Shown one piece after another: positions 28,350 to 38,284 of a DNA stretch of 64,000 nt. Every line of letters starts with the position of its first letter. The first letter of the stretch is position 1. The notes under the pieces are model-generated. The model made no database searches and was not told where the DNA came from. It was given only the letters and a program-made list of their open reading frames with translations. The stretch spans positions 248,001 to 312,000 of the forward strand of contig NZ_CP022187.1 of NCBI RefSeq assembly GCF_003111645.1, given 5' to 3'. Source of the DNA: Parazoarcus communis. GTDB taxonomy: Bacteria > Pseudomonadota > Gammaproteobacteria > Burkholderiales > Rhodocyclaceae. The translations under genes were made by a program, and so were the position numbers.

Positions 28350-29342
28350 TCAGCCGAGCAGATCCTTCACGCCTTCGCGCTCTTCGAGCAGCTCGTTCAG
28401 CGTGTGGGTCATGCGCTCGCGCGAGAATGCGTCGATCTCGAGGCCCTGGACGATCTTGTACTCGCCATTCTCGGTCGTGACCGGGAAGCCGTAGATGATG
28501 CCTTCCGGGATACCGTAGGAGCCGTCGGACGGAACGCCCATGGTGACCCATTCGCCGTTCGAACCCAGCACCCAGTCGTGGATGTGGTCGATGGCTGCGT
28601 TGGCAGCCGAAGCGGCGGAGGACAGGCCACGTGCCTCGATGATGGCGGCGCCGCGCTTGCCAACGGTGGGCAGGAACACATCGCGGTTCCATGCTTCGTC
28701 GTTGATCATGCCCTTCACGTTGTCGCCATTGGAGGTGACGAAGCGATAGTCAGCGTACATGGTGGGCGAGTGGTTGCCCCACACGACCAGGCTCTTCAGG
28801 CTGGCAACGTCACGACCGGACTTGGAGGCCAGTTGCGACAGTGCGCGGTTGTGGTCCAGACGCAGCATGCCGGTGAAGTTCTTGGCCGGAACGCGACCGA
28901 ACTTCTGGGCCACTTCCTTGGCGATGTACGCGTTGGTGTTGCAGGGGTTGCCGACAACCAGCACCTTGCAGTCGGGGTCGGCGTACTGGCCGATCGCTGC
29001 GCCCTGAACGGTGAAGATCTTGGCGTTTTCGGTCAGCAGGTCCTTGCGCTCCATGCCGGGGCCGCGGGGACGGGCACCTACGAGCAGGGCAACCTTGGCG
29101 TCCTTGAAGGCAACGTTGGGGTCGTCCGTGGCGATCATGCCAGCGAGCAGCGGGAATGCGCAGTCTTCGAGTTCCATCATCACGCCCTTGACCGCCTTCT
29201 GGGCCTGGGGCAGATCGAGCAGTTGCAGGATGACGGGTTGGTCCTTGCCCAGCATTTCGCCACTGGCGATGCGGAACAGCAGGCTGTAGCCGATCTGGCC
29301 GGCGGCGCCGGTGACTGCAACGCGTACGGGGGCTTTGCTCAT
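28350..29342 (-). CDS. mdh: malate dehydrogenase (NAD)
   Basis: This 330-residue TCA-cycle enzyme oxidises malate to oxaloacetate with NAD+. The Rossmann start reads [21 protein letters not shown], the mobile-loop arginines lie in [14 protein letters not shown], and the proton-relay histidine is in [11 protein letters not shown]. It belongs to the 325-330-residue group of betaproteobacterial enzymes rather than the shorter E. coli type. A sigma-70 promoter lies at 29462-29490, and the operator-like palindrome of the divergent GntR gene stands just upstream of the -35 box, so the regulator may control mdh too. Confidence 0.97.
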   Translation of the reverse strand: MSKAPVRVAVTGAAGQIGYSLLFRIASGEMLGKDQPVILQLLDLPQAQKAVKGVMMELEDCAFPLLAGMIATDDPNVAFKDAKVALLVGARPRGPGMERKDLLTENAKIFTVQGAAIGQYADPDCKVLVVGNPCNTNAYIAKEVAQKFGRVPAKNFTGMLRLDHNRALSQLASKSGRDVASLKSLVVWGNHSPTMYADYRFVTSNGDNVKGMINDEAWNRDVFLPTVGKRGAAIIEARGLSSAASAANAAIDHIHDWVLGSNGEWVTMGVPSDGSYGIPEGIIYGFPVTTENGEYKIVQGLEIDAFSRERMTHTLNELLEEREGVKDLLG

Positions 29343-29461
29343 GTGTGTACTCCCTCAAAACAAGACGGTCTGGGTGAATTGTTCGTGCTCTCGACGCAAC
29401 CCCCGGTGGCGGGAATACGCATCAATGTGCGTCGCTCTGGCGGCAATTTCGAGGCGCGGAA

Positions 29462-29490
29462 ATCTTAGGATCATCTGCCTGCGCTGTCAA
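29462..29490 (-). promoter_or_regulatory. sigma-70 promoter of mdh
   Basis: On the minus strand TTGACA (29490-29485), a 17-nt spacer and TAAGAT (29467-29462) match the consensus well, 120 bp before the mdh start codon. Confidence 0.75.
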
Positions 29491-29494
29491 ATCG

Positions 29495-29517
29495 TGTCTT
29501 TTATCTTATATAAGACA
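29495..29517. promoter_or_regulatory. palindromic operator candidate between mdh and gntR
   Basis: TGTCTT (29495-29500) and AAGACA (29512-29517) are inverted arms 11 nt apart. The perfect palindrome TCTTATATAAGA (29504-29515) overlaps the right arm. For the plus strand, TGTCAA (29485-29490), 16 nt and TATATA (29507-29512) would form the gntR promoter, so the palindrome covers the gntR -10 box and abuts the mdh -35 box. The likely ligand is the GntR regulator. Confidence 0.6.
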
Positions 29518-29564
29518 TATGATGACCCATAGACGCCTGAAAAATTTTGTGCTGAAATACACGG

Positions 29565-30293
29565 ATGGCTCAGGAATCCCCCACATTCAGCCCTCTTTAC
29601 CGCCAGATCAAGACCCTGATTCTTCAGGCGCTTGAGGCGGGGGAATGGCGTCCGGGGCAGGCGATTCCCAGCGAACAGGAACTTGCCGCACGCTTCGGCG
29701 TGTCCCAGGGTACGGTGCGCAAGGCGATCGACGAGATTGCCGGCGATAACCTTCTGGTACGAAAGCAGGGCAAGGGTACCTATGTTGCCTCCCACAACGA
29801 CCCGCGAGCCTTGTTCCGGTTTCTGAGACTGGTGCCCATCGATGGTGATCTGTCCCATCCGAAAAGCGTGCCGCTCGATTGCTGGCGTGCAAAGGCCGGT
29901 CAGGAAGCATCCCGCATGCTCGCGATCGAACTCGGTGCACCAATCATCATTCTGCGCCGACTGCTCAAGTTTGCGAACAAACCTGTGGTGGTTGACGAGA
30001 TTTATTTGCCGGGCGAACTCTTTCAGGGCCTGAGTTTCGAAACGCTTCAGGATTGGCATGGTTCGCTCTACTCGCTGCTTGAGAGCCGTTTCGGCTCTCG
30101 CATGATCCGGGCTCAGGAGCGCATCAGGGCGGTCGCGGCCGATCGCTCCACGAGCGAAGCATTGAAAGTTGCAGAGGGTACCCCTTTGCTGTCGGTCGAA
30201 CGGGTGACCTACACGTACGGCGACAAGCCGGTGGAATGGCGTCGTGGTTTGTACTCGACGGCGGAGCATTACTATCTGAATGAGCTGAATTGA
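29565..30293 (+). CDS. GntR-family regulator (HutC/UTRA type)
   Basis: This 242-residue regulator has a GntR winged HTH (about residues 8-72, SPLYRQIKTLILQALEAGEWRPGQAIPSEQELAARFGVSQGTVRKAIDE region) and a C-terminal UTRA ligand domain (about 90-235). It is divergent from mdh and lies about 100 bp upstream of sdhC in the same direction. This suggests it regulates the TCA-cycle genes on both sides in response to a small carboxylate, though the ligand cannot be read from the sequence. The operator candidate at 29495-29517 suggests autoregulation. Confidence 0.92.
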   Translation: MAQESPTFSPLYRQIKTLILQALEAGEWRPGQAIPSEQELAARFGVSQGTVRKAIDEIAGDNLLVRKQGKGTYVASHNDPRALFRFLRLVPIDGDLSHPKSVPLDCWRAKAGQEASRMLAIELGAPIIILRRLLKFANKPVVVDEIYLPGELFQGLSFETLQDWHGSLYSLLESRFGSRMIRAQERIRAVAADRSTSEALKVAEGTPLLSVERVTYTYGDKPVEWRRGLYSTAEHYYLNELN

Positions 30294-30306
30294 TGCGGTC
30301 AAACGC

Positions 30307-30335
30307 CGCAATGACGGGTGTTTCATCGCTATAAT
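30307..30335 (+). promoter_or_regulatory. probable promoter of the sdh operon
   Basis: A perfect -10 box TATAAT lies at 30330-30335, 57 bp before the sdhC ATG and 36 bp after the gntR stop. The -35 region (CGCAAT at 17-nt spacing) is poor, so an activator or an extended promoter may be needed. Confidence 0.5.
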
Positions 30336-30392
30336 CTCAAGCTTTTGGGAGTCTGCGGCGGATTTTCGCCGCACATGTTGAGGGGAGTCTTC

Positions 30393-30782
30393 ATGTCAGA
30401 AGTGACAGTGCGCAAACAGAGGCCGAAACACTTGGCCATCAATGAAATCCGGCTGCCTTTGCCGGGTTTCGTATCGATCCTTCATCGGGTCAGCGGGGCA
30501 GGCTTGTTTCTGATGTTGCCCTTCCTGCTTTATCTGCTCGATCGCAGTCTGGGTTCGGCAGAGTCGTTTGAAGTGTTCTCGGCAGTGGTGTCGCATCCGC
30601 TTGCCAAACTGTTGCTTCTGGGTCTGCTGTGGGCCTACCTGCATCATTTCTGTGCAGGCATCCGCTTCCTCCTGCTGGATATGCACAAGGGTGTCGAGCT
30701 TCAGGCCGCCCGCAGTTCTGCACGGATTGTTCTGATTGTGAGCCTCGTGCTCACCGTGATCATCGGGGTGACACTATGGTGA
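30393..30782 (+). CDS. sdhC: succinate dehydrogenase cytochrome b556 subunit
   Basis: This 129-residue membrane anchor of complex II has three hydrophobic helices. SILHRVSGAGLFL holds the Ser and Arg of the ubiquinone site, and HHFCAGIRFLLLD holds the haem-ligand histidine. It binds haem b and quinone together with SdhD. AGGGGAG precedes the ATG at 30393. The end overlaps sdhD by 7 bp. The order sdhC-sdhD-sdhA-sdhB is standard. Length and motifs are normal. Confidence 0.96.
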   Translation: MSEVTVRKQRPKHLAINEIRLPLPGFVSILHRVSGAGLFLMLPFLLYLLDRSLGSAESFEVFSAVVSHPLAKLLLLGLLWAYLHHFCAGIRFLLLDMHKGVELQAARSSARIVLIVSLVLTVIIGVTLW

Positions 30783-31123
30783 AGCGTCAAGTCGTTGGCG
30801 CGCACTACGGTCTGAAGGACTGGATTGCGCAACGCGGTACCGCCGTCTTTATGGCGATCTATACCGTCATCTTTGCATTCTCTACGCTCATGCTGCCCGA
30901 GTTGAGCTACGAAGCCTGGTCCGGGATGTTTTCGGGCGGACTGTTCAAGTTCCTGAGCTTCCTGTTCTTCCTCTCGGTGTTCTATCACGCATGGATCGGC
31001 GTTCGTGACATCTGGATGGACTATGTCAAGCCGACCGGTGCGCGTCTTGCTCTGCACCTGGTTACTCTCTTTCTGCTCGTCGGCTATGCCGGCTGGGCAG
31101 CCCAGATTCTTTGGAGGCTGTAA
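30776..31123 (+). CDS. sdhD: succinate dehydrogenase hydrophobic membrane anchor subunit
   Basis: This 115-residue membrane protein has three helices (about residues 20-40, 55-75 and 92-112). It is the second anchor of complex [18 protein letters not shown] carries the histidine and the Asp/Tyr expected near haem and quinone. The start ATG at 30776 lies inside the end of sdhC, as usual for coupled translation. sdhA begins 3 bp after the stop codon. Identity is secure from context and motif. Confidence 0.95.
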   Translation: MVKRQVVGAHYGLKDWIAQRGTAVFMAIYTVIFAFSTLMLPELSYEAWSGMFSGGLFKFLSFLFFLSVFYHAWIGVRDIWMDYVKPTGARLALHLVTLFLLVGYAGWAAQILWRL

Positions 31124-31125
31124 GC

Positions 31126-32919
31126 GTGAACGTCGCGAAGCGTACCTTTGATGCGGTCATTGTCGGCGCCGGTGGTGCCGGTCTGCGGGCAGCCCTGCAA
31201 CTTTCCGAAGCCGGCATGAAGACGGCTGTTCTGAGCAAGGTTTTCCCGACCCGCTCGCATACCGTGGCTGCACAGGGCGGTGTTGCTGCATCGCTCGGCA
31301 ATTCGACCGAAGACAACTGGCACTGGCACATGTACGACACCGTCAAGGGGTCGGACTGGCTGGGTGACCAGGATGCCATCGAATTCATGTGCAAGAAGGC
31401 AAACGAGGTCGTGATCGAGCTCGAGCACTACGGCATGCCTTTCGACCGTACCGACAACGGCAAGATCTATCAGCGTCCGTTCGGCGGCCACTCGATGAAC
31501 TACGGCCAGGCGCCGGTGATGCGCTCCTGTGCTGCTGCCGACCGTACCGGTCATGCCATGCTGCATGCGCTGTATCAGCGCAACGTGCGTGCCAACACCC
31601 AGTTCTTCGTCGAATGGATGGCGCTCGACCTGATCCGCAACGAGAACGGCGACGTGCTCGGCGTGACGGCGATGGAGATGGAAACCGGCGAAGTCACGAT
31701 TTTCCACGCCAAGGCGACGATTTTCGCCACGGGCGGCGCCGGTCGTATCTACCACTCTTCGACCAATGCCTTCATCAACACCGGTGACGGTGTCGGTATG
31801 GCGGCGCGTGCCGGCATTCCGCTCGAAGACATGGAGTTCTGGCAGTTCCACCCGACCGGCGTGGCCGGTGCGGGCGTGCTGATCACCGAAGGTGTGCGTG
31901 GCGAAGGCGGCATTCTGCGTAATGCTTCCGGCGAGCGCTTCATGGAGCGCTATGCGCCCAACCTGAAGGATCTGGCTTCGCGTGACGTGGTTTCGCGTGC
32001 GATGACCACCGAGATCAACGAAGGTCGCGGCTGCGGTCCGGACAAGGACCACGTCCTGCTCGACATCACCCACCTGGCACCCGAGAACATCATGAAGCGC
32101 CTGCCGGGCATTCGTGAGATCGCGATCCAGTTCGCCGGTGTTGACCCGATCAAGGCGCCGATTCCTGTCGTGCCGACCTGCCACTACCAGATGGGCGGTA
32201 TTCCGACCAACTACAAGGGTCAGGTCGTGGTGCCGAAGGATGGCAATCCCAACACGCCGATCGTCGGTTTCTACGCCGCTGGCGAATGTGCCTGTGCTTC
32301 GGTGCACGGTGCAAACCGACTGGGTACCAACTCGCTGCTCGACCTTCTGGTCTTCGGCAAGTCGGCCGGCGAGACCGTGGTCGAGGACTTCCAGTCCGGC
32401 AACCTCAGCCTCAAGCCGCTGCCCGCGGATGCCGCTGACGTCTCGCTTGCTCGTCTGGCCCGTCTGGAAAGCCAGACCGGTGGCGAGAGCGTGTTCGACG
32501 TCGGTCTGGAAATGCGCCGCACAATGCAGAAGCATGCCGGTGTGTTCCGCTTCGACAATCTGCTCAAGGAAGGCGTGACGAAGATGGCCGAAGTGGCCGA
32601 GCGCGCCAAGCGGACCGAAATCGCGGACAAGTCCAAGGTTTGGAACATCGCCCGCATGGAAGCGCTGGAACTCGACAACCTGATCGAAGTCGCCCGCGCA
32701 ACCATCGTTTCGGCTGAAGCGCGCAAGGAATCCCGCGGTGCGCACGTCCGTGATGACGCCCCGGATACGGCTGAGAACCCCAACGGTCGTGACGACGAGA
32801 ACTGGCTGAAGCACACGCTGTGGTACAGCGAAGGCAACCGTCTCGACTACAAGCCGGTCAACCTCAAGCCGATGTCGGACGACGTCAAGGCGATTGCGCT
32901 TGCCAAGCGTACCTACTAA
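31126..32919 (+). CDS. sdhA: succinate dehydrogenase flavoprotein subunit
   Basis: This 597-residue catalytic subunit of complex II oxidises succinate to fumarate with covalently bound [20 protein letters not shown] is the dinucleotide fold, the histidine that binds FAD is in [10 protein letters not shown], and HPTG, REGGIL-like and [13 protein letters not shown] motifs are all present. I chose the GTG at 31126 because GGAGG (31113-31117) lies 8 nt upstream; a TTG at 31111 would precede that site. It is followed by sdhB (21 bp) and the assembly factor sdhE. Confidence 0.97.
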   Translation: MNVAKRTFDAVIVGAGGAGLRAALQLSEAGMKTAVLSKVFPTRSHTVAAQGGVAASLGNSTEDNWHWHMYDTVKGSDWLGDQDAIEFMCKKANEVVIELEHYGMPFDRTDNGKIYQRPFGGHSMNYGQAPVMRSCAAADRTGHAMLHALYQRNVRANTQFFVEWMALDLIRNENGDVLGVTAMEMETGEVTIFHAKATIFATGGAGRIYHSSTNAFINTGDGVGMAARAGIPLEDMEFWQFHPTGVAGAGVLITEGVRGEGGILRNASGERFMERYAPNLKDLASRDVVSRAMTTEINEGRGCGPDKDHVLLDITHLAPENIMKRLPGIREIAIQFAGVDPIKAPIPVVPTCHYQMGGIPTNYKGQVVVPKDGNPNTPIVGFYAAGECACASVHGANRLGTNSLLDLLVFGKSAGETVVEDFQSGNLSLKPLPADAADVSLARLARLESQTGGESVFDVGLEMRRTMQKHAGVFRFDNLLKEGVTKMAEVAERAKRTEIADKSKVWNIARMEALELDNLIEVARATIVSAEARKESRGAHVRDDAPDTAENPNGRDDENWLKHTLWYSEGNRLDYKPVNLKPMSDDVKAIALAKRTY

Positions 32920-32940
32920 CGGCTCGGGAGAATATTCGAT

Positions 32941-33651
32941 ATGAGCAAACGTAGCGTTTCATTCAAGATCTATCGTTACGACCCGGATCGTGACGAAAAA
33001 CCCTACATGCAGGACATCACCGTAGAGCTCGAGCCGTCCGACAAGAAGCTGCTCGACGCGCTGGTGCGCCTGCGTGCGAAGGACGATTCGATGTCGTTCC
33101 GTCGCTCCTGCCGCGAAGGCGTGTGCGGTTCCGACGCAATGAATATCAACGGCAAGAACGGTCTGGCGTGCCTGACCGACGTCGACAGCCTGGCCCAGCC
33201 GATCACGCTGCGACCGCTGCCGGGTCTGCCGGTGATCCGCGATCTGATCGTGGACATGACCCAGTTCTTCAAGCAGTACCACTCGATCAAGCCCTATCTG
33301 GTCAACAACGAGCCGACGCCGGAGCGCGAGCGCCTGCAGACGCCGGAAGAGCGTGAAGAGCTCAACGGCCTGTACGAGTGCATTCTGTGTGCGTGCTGTT
33401 CGACCTCGTGTCCGTCGTTCTGGTGGAACCCGGACAAGTTCGTTGGTCCGGCCGGCCTGCTGGCTGCCTACCGCTTCCTGGCAGACACGCGCGATCAGGA
33501 CACCAATGCGCGACTCGACAACCTGGAAGACCCGTATCGGTTGTTCCGTTGCCACAGCATCATGAACTGTGTTGACGTATGTCCGAAGAATCTGAATCCG
33601 ACGAAGGCCATCGGCAAGATCAAGGACATGATGGTTCGCCGTGCGATCTGA
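32941..33651 (+). CDS. sdhB: succinate dehydrogenase iron-sulfur subunit
   Basis: This 236-residue subunit carries electrons from FAD to quinone through three clusters. The ligands are visible: the 2Fe-2S group CREGVCGSDAMNINGKNGLAC, the 4Fe-4S group CILCACCSTSCP and the 3Fe-4S group CHSIMNCVDVCPKNL. The length is normal. The stop codon overlaps the start of sdhE by 11 bp. The protein is peripheral on the cytoplasmic side, docking to SdhC and SdhD. Confidence 0.97.
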   Translation: MSKRSVSFKIYRYDPDRDEKPYMQDITVELEPSDKKLLDALVRLRAKDDSMSFRRSCREGVCGSDAMNINGKNGLACLTDVDSLAQPITLRPLPGLPVIRDLIVDMTQFFKQYHSIKPYLVNNEPTPERERLQTPEEREELNGLYECILCACCSTSCPSFWWNPDKFVGPAGLLAAYRFLADTRDQDTNARLDNLEDPYRLFRCHSIMNCVDVCPKNLNPTKAIGKIKDMMVRRAI

Positions 33652-33892
33652 TGCGCTGACCATCAACAGGGGGCGTGTGCGCTGGCAGTGCCGCAGGGCA
33701 TTGCTGGAGCTGGACCTCGTGTTCACGCGCTTCCTGGAGCGGGATTTTGATCAGCTCTCGGATGATCAGTTGGCCGATCTGGAAGATCTGTTGCGTGCCG
33801 ACGACTATGATATCTGGGGGATGGTCAACGGTAGCAAGCCATGCGAGGTGGAACGCTGGAAAGAGATGATCGGATTGCTCAGTCAGCGATGA
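33641..33892 (+). CDS. sdhE: succinate dehydrogenase flavinylation factor SdhE
   Basis: This 83-residue protein of the SdhE/Sdh5 (YgfY, DUF339) family helps attach FAD covalently to SdhA. It follows sdhB with an 11-bp overlap. The conserved stretch reads CRRALLELDLVFTRFLERDF and on to DLEDLLRADDYDIWGMVNG. The family motif RGxxE is here RALLE (Arg19-Ala20-Leu-Leu-Glu23): glycine is replaced by alanine, while Arg and Glu are kept. The reading is clear and the operon position supports function. Confidence 0.93.
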   Translation: MRSDALTINRGRVRWQCRRALLELDLVFTRFLERDFDQLSDDQLADLEDLLRADDYDIWGMVNGSKPCEVERWKEMIGLLSQR

Positions 33893-33955
33893 CGGGCCCG
33901 GTCGGGGATGAATGAGGGAGTTGGAAGTTAAACGGGCAAGGAAAAGGGACGAACT

Positions 33956-35251
33956 ATGAGCACTGAACGCACTGCAACCCTAACCGTCGATGGCAAGACC
34001 GTCGATTTTTCGGTGATGACCGGGACCCATGGTCAGGATGTCATCGACATTCGCACGCTGGGCGCAAAAACCGGCCTCTTTACCTATGACTCCGGTTTTC
34101 TCTCCACCGCGAGCTGCAAGTCCAAGATCACCTTCATCGACGGTGACAAGGGCGAACTGCTGTACCGCGGCTACCCGATCGAGCAACTGGCTGACGAGTG
34201 CAACTTCCTGGAAGTAGCCTATCTGCTCAAGAACGGTGAGCTTCCGAACGCTGCGCAGAAGACCGAGTTCGAAACCACGATCAAGAACCACACCATGGTT
34301 CACGATCAGCTGACCCGCTTTTTCAACGGCTTCCGCCGTGACGCCCACCCGATGGCCATCATGGTCGGCGTGGTTGGCGCGCTGTCTGCGTTCTACCACG
34401 ACGCGATGGACTTCTCGGACGTCGAGCACCGCAACGTGTCGATCAACCGCCTGATCGCCAAGCTGCCGACCATCGTCGCCATGGCTTACAAGTACAACAC
34501 CGGGCAGCCGTTCATGTACCCGCGTAACGACCTCAGCTACACGGCGAACTTCATGCACATGATGTTCGGTACCCCGTGCGAAGAGTACAAGCCGAACCCG
34601 GTGCTGGTGCGCGCGCTCGACGTGATCTTCACGCTGCACGCCGATCACGAGCAGAACGCTTCGACGTCGACCGTGCGTCTGGCCGGCTCTTCCGGTGCCA
34701 ACCCGTTTGCCTGCATCTCGGCCGGTATCGCCTGCCTGTGGGGCCCGGCACACGGCGGTGCAAACGAAGCCTGCCTCAACATGCTGGAAGAAATCGGCGA
34801 CGTCTCGCGTGTTGATGAGTACATCGCACGCGCCAAGGACAAGAACGACAGCTTCAAGCTGATGGGCTTCGGTCACCGTGTGTACAAGAACTTCGACCCG
34901 CGCGCCACACTGATGCGCAAGGTGTGCAACGAAGTGCTGAAGGAACTCGGCCTCGAGAACGACCGCCTGTTCAAGCTGGCCATGCAGCTCGAGAAGATCG
35001 CGCTGGAAGATCCGTATTTCGTCGAGAAGAAGCTCTACCCGAATGTGGACTTCTACTCCGGCATCGTGCAGAAGGCACTGGGCATCCCGACCTCCATGTT
35101 CACCTGCATCTTCGCGCTTGCGCGCACGGTGGGCTGGATCACCCAGTGGGAAGAAATGATCACCGACCCGGAGTACAAGATCGGCCGTCCTCGCCAGCTG
35201 TATGTTGGGGCGGCACGCCGCGACGTAACGCCGATCGGTCAGCGTCCGTAA
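33956..35251 (+). CDS. gltA: citrate synthase (type II)
   Basis: This 431-residue enzyme condenses acetyl-CoA and oxaloacetate to citrate, the entry step of the TCA cycle. Its length fits the hexameric Gram-negative type, which is inhibited by NADH. Active-site histidines lie in [10 protein letters not shown] and [14 protein letters not shown], and the catalytic Asp in [10 protein letters not shown]. It lies 63 bp after sdhE in the same direction, so sdhCDABE-gltA is probably one transcript, closed by the terminator at 35296-35333. Confidence 0.97.
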   Translation: MSTERTATLTVDGKTVDFSVMTGTHGQDVIDIRTLGAKTGLFTYDSGFLSTASCKSKITFIDGDKGELLYRGYPIEQLADECNFLEVAYLLKNGELPNAAQKTEFETTIKNHTMVHDQLTRFFNGFRRDAHPMAIMVGVVGALSAFYHDAMDFSDVEHRNVSINRLIAKLPTIVAMAYKYNTGQPFMYPRNDLSYTANFMHMMFGTPCEEYKPNPVLVRALDVIFTLHADHEQNASTSTVRLAGSSGANPFACISAGIACLWGPAHGGANEACLNMLEEIGDVSRVDEYIARAKDKNDSFKLMGFGHRVYKNFDPRATLMRKVCNEVLKELGLENDRLFKLAMQLEKIALEDPYFVEKKLYPNVDFYSGIVQKALGIPTSMFTCIFALARTVGWITQWEEMITDPEYKIGRPRQLYVGAARRDVTPIGQRP

Positions 35252-35295
35252 GAGACGATGGAGAGGGGAGGGAGACGGGATCGGCGCTAGCCGCT

Positions 35296-35333
35296 ACGGG
35301 ATGGTCGCTTCGCTTGCGGCCGTCCCGTTTTTT
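35296..35333 (+). terminator. intrinsic terminator after gltA
   Basis: ACGGGA and TCCCGT bound a long GC-rich hairpin (ACGGGATGGTCGC to GCGGCCGTCCCGT with small mismatches), followed by six T residues. It ends the sdh-gltA transcript 45 bp after gltA. Confidence 0.9.
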
Positions 35334-35410
35334 CATCGTGCGGCACTTACGGTCTGGTTCACCCAAATTTCAGAAAGCAGGGTCTCAGAACACAACAGGT
35401 GGCTTTCATC

Positions 35411-38263
35411 ATGAAGCAGCTTCAAAACACATCTCATTTGTTCGGCTCAAACGCGCCGTTCATTGAAGAACTCTACGAGAATTATCTGGCTGATCCGGCG
35501 TCGGTGTCGGACGCCTGGCGCGACTACTTCGACAAGCTCCAGGCGCAGGCCGGTGCCGCTGTGCGCGACGTCGCCCACGGACCGATCATTGCTGCGTTTG
35601 AGCAGATGGCCAAGCGTGGCCCCGTGCGCACTGTCATGTCGGAAGGTGGCGAGGACAAGCTGCAGGTGGCAGTGCTGCAGCTGATCAATGCCTATCGCTT
35701 CCTCGGCAACCGCTGGGCGAACCTCGATCCGCTCAAGCGCACCGAGCGTCCGCAGATTGCAGAGCTGGAGCCGTCCTATTACGGCTTTACCGAAGCGGAT
35801 CTGTCGCGCAGCTTCAACGTCGGTTCCTTCCACGGCTTCTCGACCGAGCGCGCCACGCTGCGCGAGATCCTCGAAGCCGTGCGCCAGACGTATTGCGGCT
35901 CGATCGGCTCCGAGTACATGTACATCACGGACATCGCCCAGAAGCGCTGGATCCAGAGCCGTCTGGAAAGCGTGCGCGGCACGCCGAAGTTCTCCGCCGA
36001 CATGAAGCGCCGCATCCTCGAGCGCACGACTGCGGCCGAGACGCTTGAGCGTTATCTGCATACCAAGTACGTCGGCCAGAAGCGCTTCTCGCTCGAAGGT
36101 GGTGAATCCACCATCGTCGCGATGGACGAACTGATCCGCGTTGCCGGCAGCCTTGGCGTTGCCGAGACCGTGATCGGCATGGCCCACCGCGGGCGTCTGA
36201 ACGTGCTGGTCAACACCCTGGGCAAGTCGCCGTCGATGCTGTTCTCGGAATTCGAGGGCAAGGCCGCTTCGGACCTGACCGCGGGTGACGTGAAGTACCA
36301 CATGGGTTTCTCGAGCGACGTCATGACGCCGGGCGGCCCGATGCACCTGACGCTGGCCTTCAACCCGTCCCACCTCGAGATCATCAATCCGGTGGTTGCG
36401 GGTTCGGTCTATGCACGCCAGGTGCGCCGCAAGGACAAGGAGAAGAACCAGGTGCTGGCCGTGCTGGTGCATGGCGACTCCGCCGTTGCCGGCCAGGGTG
36501 TCAACCAGGAGATGCTGAACTTCTCCCAGACCCGCGGCTACGGCACGGGCGGTACGGTTCACCTGGTGGTGAACAACCAGATCGGCTTCACCACGTCCGA
36601 TCCGCGCGACTACCGTTCTTCGCTGTACTGCACCGACATCTTCAAGATGGTCGAAGCACCGATTTTCCACGTCAATGGTGACGATCCGGAGGCCGTGTCC
36701 TTCGTGACCGCGCTGGCGCTTGAGTTCCGCCAGGAGTTCAAGAAGGACGTGGTCATCGACATCGTCTGCTACCGCAAGCTCGGCCACAATGAGCAGGACG
36801 AGCCGATGGTCACCCAGCCGCTGATGTATCGCAAGATTCAGCAGCATCCGGGCACGCGCAAGATCTACGCCGATCGCCTGGTTGCCGAAGGCACGCTGGC
36901 GACTGACGAGCCGGAGAAGATGATCGCCGAGTACCGCGAACATCTGGACAAGGGCGAGCTCCTCTACAACCCGGTGCTGTCCGGTCACAACCGTCAGTTC
37001 TCGGTGGATTGGAGTCCCTATCTCAAGAAGCCCTACACCGACGAAGCGGTTACCTCGATTCCGGTGCAGGAAGTCAAGCGCCTGTCCGAGCGCCTGACGG
37101 CGATTCCGGACAATTTCACCCTGCAGTCGCGCGTCAAGAAGATCATCCAGGATCGCGCAGCGATGGGCCGCGGCGAGTTGCCGCTGGACTGGGGCATGGG
37201 CGAGAACCTCGCCTACGCCAGTCTGCTGGCGCAGGGCTTCGCTGTTCGCATCTCGGGTGAAGACGTCGGCCGCAGCACCTTCTTCCACCGTCATGCGGTG
37301 CTCCACGACCAGCTGCGCGAGCGTTGGGATGAAGGCACTTACATACCGCTGGCTCACATTCAGGAAGGCCAGGCCGGCTTCCAGTGTTTCGACTCCGTGC
37401 TGTCCGAAGAGGCGGTGCTCGGTTTCGAATATGGCTACTCCACTGCCGAGCCCAACGAGCTCGTGGTCTGGGAAGCGCAGTTCGGCGACTTCGTGAACGG
37501 TGCGCAGGTCGTGATCGACCAGTTCATCAGTTCTGGTGAGGCCAAGTGGGGGCGTCTGAGCGGTCTGGTAATGATGCTGCCGCACGGCTACGAAGGCCAG
37601 GGTCCGGAGCACTCGTCTGCACGTCCCGAGCGCTTCATGAACATGGCCGCCGAGAACAACTGGCAGGTCTGCGTTCCGACCACGCCGGCTCAGATCTTCC
37701 ATCTGCTGCGTCGTCAGATGATTCGCAAGCTGCGCAAGCCGCTGATCATCATCACGCCGAAATCGCTGCTTCGTCACAAGGAAGCGATCTCGTCGATGGA
37801 AGAGCTCGCCAACGGCCACTTCCAGACCGTGATTCCCGAAGTGGAGAAGCTCGAGCCGAAGAAGGTGAAGCGCGTGGTGATCTGCCAGGGCAAGATCTAC
37901 TACGAACTGCTTGCCTACCGTCGCGAACACAACATCACCGATACCGCACTGGTGCGTCTGGAGCAGCTGTATCCGTTCCCGGCCGAAGAGTTCGGCAAGG
38001 CGATCAATCAGTTCCCGAGCGCCAAGGAAGTGGTGTGGGTTCAGGAAGAGCCGCGTAACCAGGGGGCATGGTACTGGCTGGCTTCGCGTCAGCACCTGGT
38101 CAACGTGCTCGGCACCAAGCGCAAGCTGCTACTGGTGAGCCGACCGGCTGCCGCGTCGCCTGCCGTGGGTTACTACGCCAAGCACAACCAGCAACAGAAA
38201 GAAGTGATTGAGAACGCCTTTGGTCCGATTCAGGACGCCACGCCTCAGTCACCCAACGTATAA
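35411..38263 (+). CDS. sucA: 2-oxoglutarate dehydrogenase E1 component
   Basis: This 950-residue thiamine-diphosphate enzyme decarboxylates 2-oxoglutarate and passes the succinyl group to the E2 lipoyl domain. Seen in order: the short N-terminal E2-docking region (LYENYLADPASVSDAWRDYF), MAHRGRLNVLVN, the ThDP/Mg region HVNGDDPEAV to KLGHNEQDEP, and the C-terminal transketolase part with HRHAVLHDQ and PHGYEGQGPEHSSARPERF. I chose the ATG at 35411, with AGGTGG about 9 nt upstream. sucB follows by 21 bp. It stands after a terminator, so a promoter lies within 35334-35410. Confidence 0.97.
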   Translation: MKQLQNTSHLFGSNAPFIEELYENYLADPASVSDAWRDYFDKLQAQAGAAVRDVAHGPIIAAFEQMAKRGPVRTVMSEGGEDKLQVAVLQLINAYRFLGNRWANLDPLKRTERPQIAELEPSYYGFTEADLSRSFNVGSFHGFSTERATLREILEAVRQTYCGSIGSEYMYITDIAQKRWIQSRLESVRGTPKFSADMKRRILERTTAAETLERYLHTKYVGQKRFSLEGGESTIVAMDELIRVAGSLGVAETVIGMAHRGRLNVLVNTLGKSPSMLFSEFEGKAASDLTAGDVKYHMGFSSDVMTPGGPMHLTLAFNPSHLEIINPVVAGSVYARQVRRKDKEKNQVLAVLVHGDSAVAGQGVNQEMLNFSQTRGYGTGGTVHLVVNNQIGFTTSDPRDYRSSLYCTDIFKMVEAPIFHVNGDDPEAVSFVTALALEFRQEFKKDVVIDIVCYRKLGHNEQDEPMVTQPLMYRKIQQHPGTRKIYADRLVAEGTLATDEPEKMIAEYREHLDKGELLYNPVLSGHNRQFSVDWSPYLKKPYTDEAVTSIPVQEVKRLSERLTAIPDNFTLQSRVKKIIQDRAAMGRGELPLDWGMGENLAYASLLAQGFAVRISGEDVGRSTFFHRHAVLHDQLRERWDEGTYIPLAHIQEGQAGFQCFDSVLSEEAVLGFEYGYSTAEPNELVVWEAQFGDFVNGAQVVIDQFISSGEAKWGRLSGLVMMLPHGYEGQGPEHSSARPERFMNMAAENNWQVCVPTTPAQIFHLLRRQMIRKLRKPLIIITPKSLLRHKEAISSMEELANGHFQTVIPEVEKLEPKKVKRVVICQGKIYYELLAYRREHNITDTALVRLEQLYPFPAEEFGKAINQFPSAKEVVWVQEEPRNQGAWYWLASRQHLVNVLGTKRKLLLVSRPAAASPAVGYYAKHNQQQKEVIENAFGPIQDATPQSPNV

Positions 38264-38284
38264 GCACAAAGGGGAGAAAACCAC

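Noticed and set aside
31084-32814. 576-codon minus-strand frame opposite sdhA
   Set aside because: Shadow of sdhA, with no domain and no ribosome-binding site.
35447-38095. 882-codon minus-strand open frame opposite sucA
   Set aside because: Shadow of the highly biased codon use of sucA. No start signal and no recognisable motif.
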